From positions 1 to 6,207 of the forward strand of contig JBHENW010000063.1 in NCBI GenBank assembly GCA_046261875.1: a stretch of 6,207 nucleotides of DNA, read 5' to 3'. The notes below the pieces were generated by a model that was given only the letters and a program-made list of their open reading frames with translations, made no database searches and was not told the DNA's origin. The DNA is from JBHENW01 sp046261875 (GTDB taxonomy: Bacteria > Acidobacteriota > Thermoanaerobaculia > UBA5066 > Gp7-AA6). Positions within the stretch are counted from its first letter, which is position 1; each line of letters starts with the position of its first letter. Made by a program: the position numbers and the translations under genes. Shown piece after piece: positions 1 to 6,207 of the stretch.

Positions 1-771
<771 letters not shown>

Positions 772-777
772 GATGAG

Positions 778-785
778 TCCTTTCC
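778..785 (-). promoter_or_regulatory. Ribosome binding site of the HAMP kinase gene
   Basis: GGAAAGGA on the minus strand ends 6 nt before ATG 771. It is the clearest Shine-Dalgarno sequence in the window and fixes the start codon. Confidence 0.75.
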
Positions 786-900
786 AAAGGCTCGGTCAGC
801 ACAGACTTCCAGCAGCAGGATGGCTCATCTCGTGCTGTTCACAGCCAGCGCCGGAAGGTCTCGTCTATTTTCGCATCAGTTGGAAATCGGTGCGCACGGA

Positions 901-916
901 TGCAAAAACTGCACCA
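901..916 (-). promoter_or_regulatory. Candidate sigma-54 (-24/-12) promoter for the HAMP kinase gene
   Basis: The minus strand reads TGGTGCAGTTTTTGCA. The known sigma-54 consensus is TGGCACR-N4-TTGCW. The invariant GG and GC dinucleotides are 10 nt apart as required, the TTGCA half is perfect, and the -24 half differs at two positions (CA to TG). Transcription would start near 890, giving a leader of about 120 nt before ATG 771. The site is intergenic and correctly oriented. No enhancer-binding protein site was identified, and a single 16-nt match can arise by chance. Confidence 0.4.
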
Positions 917-955
917 CCGGCGGTGAGATTCGCGGTTACGGGCAGGCCGGCGCCG

Positions 956-970
956 CCCCCGGGACGGGGG
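956..970 (-). terminator. GC hairpin just after kinase A
   Basis: The minus strand reads CCCCCGTCCCGGGGG, a perfect 6-bp G/C stem with a 3-nt loop. It begins 2 nt after the kinase A stop codon. There is no T-tract behind it, so it is not a canonical intrinsic terminator. It could slow polymerase, protect the 3' end of the operon mRNA, or be chance in GC-rich DNA. Confidence 0.35.
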
Positions 971-971
971 C

Positions 972-2984
972 TCACTCCTCTTTCAGCTTCTCCTTGACGC
1001 GCGCGACGTCCTCCCCCGCATTCGGGGCCACGAGCACCCGCACGACCTTGGAACGTCGACCGGGGGCCGACAGCACGAACTCGTGCACCGCCGGACCGGT
1101 CAGCCGCAAGGGGTTGCTCTCACCGAAGGACGAGGCCGGCCCGAGGTTTCGGCCGCCCTCCGACACCATCGCATCCGGAGGATCCACCTCGAAGTACACC
1201 GGACCGACCGTCCGCTCCGAGACGGACGGGAGCTCCGGAAACGCGACGCGCGAGGTCCGCTGGAGATCGTCCTCGACCTCGACGGTGTCGTCTTCCGCGG
1301 CCGGCGTCACGAGCACCTCGAGGTTGAGGTCGCGGTAGCCGGGCAGCTCCAGCCGGACCCTGTGCACCCCCTCCCGGGAGAACTCGAAATCGCGGCCTCC
1401 GCCGCTGTCGTCCCAGTCATCCGCCGTACCGACGTACCGGCCATTGACGTAGAGACGGGCCTGGTCAGGGCTCACGGCGAAACGCGCAAAGCGGCGGGTC
1501 CGATAGACGTTGTCCACCACCCTCGCGGCTGCCGGGGGTTCCACCGGCGGCGGCGCCGGCGCTGCGGCGACGGCGGGAACGGAGGTCGGCTCGACGGCGG
1601 GCGGTCGCTCGACGCTCTGCCGGCGCGCATCGACGGACCGCGAGGGGGTCGCTCGCGCGTAGCGGGGCGCTCCGACGACCGCGTCGGCGGCAGCCGCGGG
1701 ACCGGCGGTCGGGAGCGATTCAAGCGCGGCCGGGGGCGTTTCCTGCGGCGCCGCGGCGTCGGCGGTCGGCGGCGCGGGGACCGCCCCGGGCAGGCCGGCG
1801 ACCGCGGGAGGGGGCGTGAGGACCGGCGCCGGAGTTCCCGCGGGGGACCGCTCGCCGGTCGAACGGGCGAGCCATACGAGAACGGCGACGGCGAGGAGGA
1901 CGGCCGCCAGCCCGAAGAGAGCCGCCGGCGCGGGACCCCGACGCTCCTCCCGCGGCTTGGCCTCCGGGGGCGCTCCAGGCGCCTCCCCGGCTGCGGGGCG
2001 CGTCTCGCGCGGCGCTTCGGGCGCGGGCCGCGGGGCGGCGACCGGCGTCTTGCCCGGTGGCGGTGGATCCGGATCCCGGCCGGAGAGCGCGCCGGCGAGG
2101 ACGGGGGCGACCACGAGCCTGTGCGTTTGTTCCGTCTGGCGGATGCGCGACTCGATGCGGCGGATCTCGGTGATGAACTCGCGCGCGTCCGCCGGACGCT
2201 TCTCCGGAGACTTCGCGAGCAGCCGCGCGAAGACCTCCCGAGCGGCCGGAGGCAAATCGCCGCGCAGTTCCAGAGGATCGCGCGGCTCGGTGTGCAGGAT
2301 CTGGTACACGAGCGTCGTGATCGAGTCGCCCGGAAAGGGCCGCGAGCCCGTGAGCAGCTCGAAGAACACGACCCCGAGAGAGAAGAGGTCGGACCGGCCG
2401 TCGAGCTTCTCTCCGCGGATCTGTTCCGGCGACATGTAGGCCGGGCTCCCGATGAGCTGCCCGGTGCGGGTCATCTCCGTCGCTCCGGCGGTCAGGAGCT
2501 TTCCGATGCCGAAGTCCGCGACTTTGACCCCGCCGTCTCGGCCAATGAGGATGTTGCCGGGCTTGATGTCGCGATGAACGACGCCGCGAGCGTGCGCGTG
2601 CTCCAGCGCCCGCGCGACTTGCCGGATGATCTCGACCCGCTCGCCGAGAGAGAAGGCGCCGCGGCCGCCGAGGTAGCGATTGAGCGGTTCCCCCTCCACG
2701 TACTCCATGGCGATGAAGAAGACGTCCTCGTCCTTGCCGACCTCGTAGATGGTGACGATGTTGGGATGCTGGAGGCGGCCGGCGAGCTTTGCTTCCTTCA
2801 GGAAGCGGGACTCGGCTTCCGGTCGCTCGAGCCCCAGGCCGCCTTCGGCGCGGATCGTCTTGACCGCCACCTGGCGCTCGATGTGCGGGTCCTGCGCGAG
2901 GTACACGATCCCCATCGCCCCCTCGCCCAGGACCGAGGTGATCTCGAAGCGGCCGAGCCGGGAGCCGGCCGTGAGTCTCTTCAT
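972..2984 (-). CDS. Membrane-anchored Ser/Thr protein kinase with PEGA-like C-terminus (kinase A)
   Basis: This is a 670-aa Hanks-type (PknB-like) kinase that should transfer ATP phosphate to Ser/Thr of unknown partners. All catalytic motifs are present: Gly-rich loop GEGAMG (residues 20-25), VAVK with Lys42, alpha-C Glu64, HRDIKPGN (137-144), DFG (157-159), and GSPAYMSPE (179-187) with a TRTG activation-loop motif at 172-175. The kinase domain ends near 275. A Pro/Ala-rich stretch leads to one membrane helix (about 354-373), then a Pro/Ala-rich linker (374-491). The exported C-terminus (492-670) holds two PEGA-like units, about 499-559 (YVNGRYVG, HRVRLELPGY) and 596-652 (VYFEVDPPDA, GPAVHEFVLSAPG). 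ATG 2984 overlaps the stop of the upstream DUF2007 gene as ATGA, and the kinase fold begins about 10 residues later, so this start is favoured over longer in-frame extensions. It is paralogous to kinase B. Ligand and substrates are unknown. Confidence 0.93.
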   Translation of the reverse strand: MKRLTAGSRLGRFEITSVLGEGAMGIVYLAQDPHIERQVAVKTIRAEGGLGLERPEAESRFLKEAKLAGRLQHPNIVTIYEVGKDEDVFFIAMEYVEGEPLNRYLGGRGAFSLGERVEIIRQVARALEHAHARGVVHRDIKPGNILIGRDGGVKVADFGIGKLLTAGATEMTRTGQLIGSPAYMSPEQIRGEKLDGRSDLFSLGVVFFELLTGSRPFPGDSITTLVYQILHTEPRDPLELRGDLPPAAREVFARLLAKSPEKRPADAREFITEIRRIESRIRQTEQTHRLVVAPVLAGALSGRDPDPPPPGKTPVAAPRPAPEAPRETRPAAGEAPGAPPEAKPREERRGPAPAALFGLAAVLLAVAVLVWLARSTGERSPAGTPAPVLTPPPAVAGLPGAVPAPPTADAAAPQETPPAALESLPTAGPAAAADAVVGAPRYARATPSRSVDARRQSVERPPAVEPTSVPAVAAAPAPPPVEPPAAARVVDNVYRTRRFARFAVSPDQARLYVNGRYVGTADDWDDSGGGRDFEFSREGVHRVRLELPGYRDLNLEVLVTPAAEDDTVEVEDDLQRTSRVAFPELPSVSERTVGPVYFEVDPPDAMVSEGGRNLGPASSFGESNPLRLTGPAVHEFVLSAPGRRSKVVRVLVAPNAGEDVARVKEKLKEE

Positions 2985-3250
2985 TCCCCCCGGTCTTTCT
3001 CGCCCGCCCCGTCCTCCTCCCCGCGCGGGCGCCGCTCGAGGAGCCGGCGGGCTTCCGCCTCCCGTTCCGGCGGGACCATGACCTTGCTCAGGCCGAAAGT
3101 CCCGAGGTTCTCGGGGAGCGGGGTCGACACGGGTCCTTCCACAATGGACGGAATACCCGCCGCCTTGAGCGACCCGGCGATGATCGTGGCTTCTTCGTCG
3201 CGGCCGGTCGCCGCCACCTCGACCCAATCCTCTCGAGCCTGTTTTTTCAC
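2981..3250 (-). CDS. Small DUF2007-family (putative signal-transducing) protein
   Basis: An 89-aa protein starting at GTG 3250. Residues 8-74 match the pattern of the DUF2007 family: an opening strand DWVEVAATG, a helix that picks up the next segment (DEEATIIAGSLKAAGIPSIV), a Gly/Pro loop, then a strand and helix SKVMVPPEREAEARRLLERR. The last 15 residues are charged (Glu/Asp/Lys/Arg/Gly). It has no signal peptide or membrane helix, so it is presumably cytoplasmic. The start codon overlaps the selD stop as GTGA, with a GGGAG ribosome site about 5 nt upstream; its own stop overlaps the kinase A start as ATGA. A longer in-frame version beginning inside selD (up to 3427) is rejected because its extra residues are Arg/Cys-rich shadow sequence. 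The family is known only by fold-level similarity to regulatory domains; the biochemical role here is unknown. Coupling suggests it acts with SelD or kinase A. Confidence 0.85.
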   Translation of the reverse strand: MKKQAREDWVEVAATGRDEEATIIAGSLKAAGIPSIVEGPVSTPLPENLGTFGLSKVMVPPEREAEARRLLERRPRGEEDGAGEKDRGE

Positions 3251-4371
3251 GCTTTCTCCCTTTCGCTCCGTCGGACCCGAAGGATCCGAGTCTCCTCGGC
3301 ACGCGTCTCGACATTTCCGACGACTGCGGCGGCCGCCGCTCCGAGCGCACGGCAACGGGTCGCATACCCCTCCGCCTGTTCCGGGGGCAGCGCGACGAGC
3401 AGCCCGCCCGACGTCTGCGCGTCGCACAGGAGGAGGAGGTCCTCCTCTGAAACGGCGCCTTCCGTCTCGAGCCGCGGCTTGAGGTTGCGCACGTTGACCC
3501 GGCTCCCGTCCGGCGCGATGCCGCGGCCGGCCAGCCGCCGCGCGGCCGAAAGCAGCGGGACACGGTCGACGGCGATCGCGCCCGCCGTCCCGGAGGCGGT
3601 CATCATCTCGTGCAGGTGCCCGAGCAGGCCATAGCCGGTCACGTCCGTGGCCGCGTGGATCTCGAAGCCTTCCATCGCGTCCACCGCGACGCGGTTGAGC
3701 GCGGTCATGACCGCGACGGCCTCCTCGAGCTCTCCGTCCGAGAGGAGTCGCTTCCGGAAGAGCCCGGAGACGCCTTCCGCCGCGAGCGTGTCGGCCCGGC
3801 CGGCGCAGACCGTGACGCCGATCCCCAGCGGCTTGGTGAGGACGAGGGCATCCCCCGGACGCGCTCCGGAGTTGCGCGTGACGCGCGCCTCCTCCGCGAC
3901 CCCGGTCACGGCGAGACCGTAGAGCGGGACGTCGTGGTCGATCGAATGCCCTCCCCCGATCACCGCTCCGGCCTCGGCGACTTTTTCCGCTCCACCGCGC
4001 AGGATCTCTTCGAGCACCTGCGCCGGCAGGACGGTCGTCGGGAACGCGACGAACGCCAGCGCGAGGATCGGGCGGGCGCGCATCGCATAGACGTCCGAGA
4101 GTGCGTTGGCCGCGGCGATCTGGCCGAAGAGGCGCGGGTCATCGACGACGGGCGTGAAGAAGTCGATCGTCTGCACGAGGGCCTGCCCCGCGCCGAGGCG
4201 GTAGACCGCCGCGTCGTCGGCCAGAGCGTTGCCGACCAGCAGATTCGGATCCGCCGGGGCGGGCAGCTTCGAGAGAAGCGCGGAGAGGTCGAACTGACCG
4301 ATCTTGCAGGCTCAACCCGCGCTCGACGCGAACGTCGAGAGCGCGGGATAGCCCGCTTTGCGGTATGTCAC
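3247..4371 (-). CDS. selD: Selenide, water dikinase (SelD), selenocysteine-containing
   Basis: SelD makes selenophosphate from selenide and ATP, the selenium donor for selenocysteyl-tRNA and selenouridine. The frame from GTG 4371 to stop 3247 gives 374 aa if the in-frame TGA at 4314-4312 is read as selenocysteine. The motif is SSAGUACKIGQF: Sec20 sits at the E. coli Cys17 position and Lys23 at the essential Lys20. Further family motifs are DDAAVY (52-57), QTIDFFTPVVDDP (67-79), IAAANALSDVYAM (85-97), GGGHSID (139-145), GLAVTGV (152-158) and TDVTGYGLLGH (242-252). The length is slightly above the usual 340-350 aa. GTG 4371 is the only ATG/GTG/TTG between the preceding in-frame stop (kinase B's own TGA at 4425) and the Sec codon, so the start is well fixed. 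It has no Shine-Dalgarno sequence. The stop overlaps the next gene as GTGA. A call starting at 4176 would lose the catalytic loop. Confidence 0.93.
4284..4311 (-). promoter_or_regulatory. Candidate bacterial SECIS stem-loop in selD
   Basis: Directly behind the UGA, GGTC (4299-4296) pairs with GACC (4290-4287) around the loop AGTTC (4295-4291). The stem can be extended by AGA (4304-4302) with TCT (4286-4284) if TC is bulged. The loop begins 17 nt after the UGA and has G as its second base. Both features fit the known bacterial SECIS pattern for SelB recruitment (16-37 nt spacing, G among the first two loop bases). The stem is short, so the structure is a candidate; the need for some SECIS here follows from the Sec codon. 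Confidence 0.6.
4312..4314 (-). other. In-frame UGA recoded as selenocysteine (Sec20 of SelD)
   Basis: On the minus strand TGA interrupts an otherwise continuous selD frame, between codons for S-S-A-G and A-C-K-I-G. SelD homology continues on both sides with no frameshift. This is exactly the family position known to carry Cys or Sec, so recoding is far more likely than a nonsense mutation. Confidence 0.9.
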
Positions 4372-4377
4372 GCGCGG

Positions 4378-4383
4378 ATTATA
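4378..4383 (-). promoter_or_regulatory. TATAAT -10-like element immediately before selD
   Basis: A perfect TATAAT hexamer on the minus strand ends 6 nt before the GTG start of selD, so a transcript from it would begin at or next to the start codon (leaderless). This agrees with the missing Shine-Dalgarno sequence. No convincing -35 hexamer is seen at 16-18 nt, only GC-rich sequence. AT-rich hexamers are rare in this window, which adds weight. Confidence 0.4.
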
Positions 4384-4403
4384 GGAGGCGCCCTCCGGCG
4401 GAG
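4384..4403 (-). other. Two overlapping, mutually exclusive short hairpins between kinase B and selD
   Basis: On the minus strand CTCC-GCC-GGAG (4403-4393) and GGAGG-GCG-CCTCC (4396-4384) share the GGAG segment, so only one can form at a time. They fill most of the 51-bp gap between the kinase B stop and selD. There is no T-tract, so termination is not proven. Confidence 0.25.
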
Positions 4404-4422
4404 CCCGGCGTCGATCCCCCGA

Positions 4423-6207
4423 TCACGACGGCTTCAACTTCACCTTGACGCGGGTTTTTTCCTCGGCGAGCCGGGGCGACACCAGGATGCGGAGAACACG
4501 CGGCCGATGGTTCGGCGCGGCGACCTGCAGCTCGTGGACCGCGGGCCCGGAAAGGCGCAGCGCGCGCGTTGCGAGGGTGGCCCCGCGGCCGAGCGTCCGC
4601 CCGCCTGCGGACACGACCGCGTGGCGCGGCTCGACGTCGAGCTCGAGGAGGCGACGCGTGCGCGCGTCCAGGCCCGGTACCTTCGGATAAGGAATCGCGG
4701 CGCGGCGCTCCATCCTGTCCTCGATCTTCACGGAGTCGCGCGGCGCCTCGTCGGTCCGGAGGACGGCGAGCTCGACCGTCCGGTGCCCCGGCAGCTCGAG
4801 GCGGACGCGATGGATGCCGGCCCGTCCGAAGGGAAACTCGGTTCCGCCGCCCCAGCCGTCCCAGTCGTCCGCGACGCCGACGTAGCGGCCGTTGACCCAG
4901 ATGCGGGTCTGCTCCGGACGGACGGCGAAACGCGCCGTTTCGCGCGTGCGGTAGACCCGCTCGACGGCGCCCGGAAGCCCGAGCGCCTGCCGGTCGGAGG
5001 AGCTCTGAACGAGCGCCTCGTCGGAAGGCGTCGCCATGCGGGGCGCCCCCACGAGAGGCGATCCCGCCTGCGCGCCCCCGGGCGTCGGCAGCGCCGGCTG
5101 CGGGGATACGGCGGGGGTCGCGACCGCGGCCGTCTCGGCGCCGGCGCCCGCCCGCGACTTGCGGGAGACGAGCCAGGCTGCCGCGAGCAGAAGGAGGGCC
5201 CCAGCGGCGGCGAGGAACAGAAGCGTGAGGCCGGCCGGTCTGCCGCGCGGCGCGCCGCCCCCCCCCGCGGAGGGAGGCCTGGAGGCGCGGACGGCCTGGG
5301 CGAGAGCGTCCTCTTTCTCCCGGCCGAGGCGGGCGATCACTTGCGCCGCCGCCGGAGAGATCGACTCCACGCGCTCGAGTCCCATCCCCAGACGTTCGAC
5401 CTCGGCGATGAATGCGCGAGCGTCGGCCGGCCGGTCCTCTCGCGACTTGGCCAGAACGCGGCGGAAGACCTCGTCGGCGGCGGGGGGGAGGTCGGGGCGC
5501 ACGGCGCGCGGGTCCGTCGGCTGGGCGTTCAAGATCTTGTAGGCGAGGCTCGCCAGCGACTCCCCTCCGAAGGGGCGAGAGCCGGTCATCAGCTCGTAGG
5601 TGACGACGCCGAGAGAGAAGAGGTCCGAGCGGGGATCGAGCTTCTCCTCACGGATCTGCTCCGGCGACATGTATGCCGGGCTCCCCAGGATCAGCCCCTT
5701 TCGGCTGTGGCCCGACGTGACGGATGCGAGCAGCTTTCCCACGCCGAAGTCCGTCACTTTGACCGCGCCCTCGCGGGTCACCAGGACGTTTCCCGGCTTG
5801 ATGTCCCGGTGGAGGACGGACTTTTCGTGCGCGTGGCCGACCGCCTCGGCGATCTGCCGGACGATCCACAGAGCTTCCGGGACGGTGAACCGCGTGTGCG
5901 CCGCGAGCAAGGCTTTCAGCGACTCGCCGTCCACGTATTCCATGACGATGAAAGGGACGTCGCGGGCGCGGCCGACGTCGAAGGCCGTCACGATGTTCGG
6001 GTGCTGGAGCCGCCCGGCCAGCCGTGCTTCGCGGAGGAACTGGTCCTCCATCTCGTCGCGGGAGAACTCGGGCGGCCCCCCTTCCGGACGGAACGTCTTC
6101 AACGCGATCGGCCGCCCGATGCGCGGATCGGTGGCGAGATACACGACTCCCATCGAGCCCTTGCCGAGCACCCGGTGGACCTGGAACCTCCCGATCCAGG
6201 ATCCGGC
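4423..6207 (-). CDS. Membrane-anchored Ser/Thr protein kinase with PEGA-like C-terminus (kinase B), 5' end outside window
   Basis: 594 residues are visible, open at the right edge. By comparison with kinase A only about five N-terminal residues are missing; a GTG at 6171 inside the Gly-rich loop is not the start because the matching AGSWIGRFQVHR lies upstream of it in frame. Positions count from the first visible residue. The Hanks-type kinase is complete: GKGSMG (15-20), Lys37, Glu60, HRDIKPGN (133-140), DFG (153-155), GSPAYMSPE (175-183). The activation loop has SRKG (168-171) where kinase A has TRTG, so the usual phospho-Thr pair is absent. One membrane helix spans about 326-347, followed by a Pro/Ala-rich linker (to about 416) and two PEGA-like units (about 424-487 and 525-580), with YVG-type, HRVRLELPGH and GPAVHELQVAAP motifs. 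The TGA stop at 4425-4423 is 51 bp before selD, so co-transcription is plausible. Substrates are unknown. Confidence 0.93.
   Translation of the reverse strand, partial: AGSWIGRFQVHRVLGKGSMGVVYLATDPRIGRPIALKTFRPEGGPPEFSRDEMEDQFLREARLAGRLQHPNIVTAFDVGRARDVPFIVMEYVDGESLKALLAAHTRFTVPEALWIVRQIAEAVGHAHEKSVLHRDIKPGNVLVTREGAVKVTDFGVGKLLASVTSGHSRKGLILGSPAYMSPEQIREEKLDPRSDLFSLGVVTYELMTGSRPFGGESLASLAYKILNAQPTDPRAVRPDLPPAADEVFRRVLAKSREDRPADARAFIAEVERLGMGLERVESISPAAAQVIARLGREKEDALAQAVRASRPPSAGGGGAPRGRPAGLTLLFLAAAGALLLLAAAWLVSRKSRAGAGAETAAVATPAVSPQPALPTPGGAQAGSPLVGAPRMATPSDEALVQSSSDRQALGLPGAVERVYRTRETARFAVRPEQTRIWVNGRYVGVADDWDGWGGGTEFPFGRAGIHRVRLELPGHRTVELAVLRTDEAPRDSVKIEDRMERRAAIPYPKVPGLDARTRRLLELDVEPRHAVVSAGGRTLGRGATLATRALRLSGPAVHELQVAAPNHRPRVLRILVSPRLAEEKTRVKVKLKPS

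Noticed and set aside
1083..3482. Very long plus-strand open frame (799 codons) opposite kinase A, DUF2007 and selD
   Set aside because: It is antisense to three recognisable genes, Arg/Gly-rich, without any family motif. Long antisense frames are expected in such GC-rich coding DNA.
2985..3563. 193-residue in-frame N-terminal extension of kinase A
   Set aside because: The extension is Arg/Gly/Ser-rich shadow sequence lying over the selD 3' end and the DUF2007 gene. ATG 2984 with an ATGA overlap, just before the kinase fold, is the natural start.
3247..4176. selD starting at GTG 4176 (309 aa)
   Set aside because: This would remove the catalytic Sec/Lys loop and the DDAAVY motif, which are encoded in the same frame upstream through the recoded TGA.
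4312..4314. TGA as an inactivating mutation (selD pseudogene)
   Set aside because: The stop lies exactly at the known Sec position, the frame is intact on both sides, a SECIS-like stem follows, and coupled downstream genes are intact.
4372..4425. Readthrough fusion of kinase B into selD
   Set aside because: Kinase B's TGA is in the same frame as selD with no other stop between, so a fusion is formally possible. The TGA follows the normal end seen in kinase A, no Sec-type motif surrounds it, and a fusion would place SelD outside the membrane.

Overview
This is a GC-rich window (roughly 70% by eye) in which every gene I can support lies on the minus strand. Reading along the transcription direction (right to left), they are: a membrane-anchored Ser/Thr protein kinase with a PEGA-like sensor (kinase B, 5' end outside the window); selD, encoding selenide, water dikinase; a small DUF2007-family protein; a second, paralogous Ser/Thr kinase (kinase A); and, after a 200-bp gap, the N-terminal part of a large soluble multi-HAMP sensor histidine kinase that runs off the left edge. 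The mix of eukaryote-like kinases, a multi-HAMP hybrid-type kinase and high GC suggests an environmental Acidobacteriota, Myxococcota or related lineage. This is an inference from gene content, not a taxonomic assignment.

The central result is that selD is longer than a standard ORF call shows. Its reading frame passes through an in-frame TGA (4314-4312) at the catalytic Cys/Sec position of SelD. The real protein is about 374 aa, starts at GTG 4371, and has selenocysteine at residue 20 in the motif S-A-G-U-A-C-K. A small stem-loop at the right distance behind the TGA fits a bacterial SECIS element. The organism is therefore predicted to decode selenocysteine, and its SelD to be a selenoprotein.

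selD, the DUF2007 gene and kinase A are joined by 4-nt start/stop overlaps (GTGA and ATGA), so they almost certainly form one translationally coupled operon. A TATAAT hexamer lies 6 nt before the selD GTG with no Shine-Dalgarno sequence, which raises the possibility of a leaderless selD transcript. Kinases A and B share architecture (kinase domain, one membrane helix, Pro/Ala-rich linker, two PEGA-like units) and flank selD-DUF2007. They look like products of a local duplication that have since diverged, most notably in the activation loop.

The gap at 772-971 holds a GC-rich hairpin just behind kinase A, a good match to a sigma-54 (-24/-12) promoter pointing at the HAMP kinase gene, and a clear ribosome binding site. 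I saw no tRNA, rRNA, insertion sequence, CRISPR array or attachment site. Long plus-strand frames are antisense shadows of the GC-rich genes.
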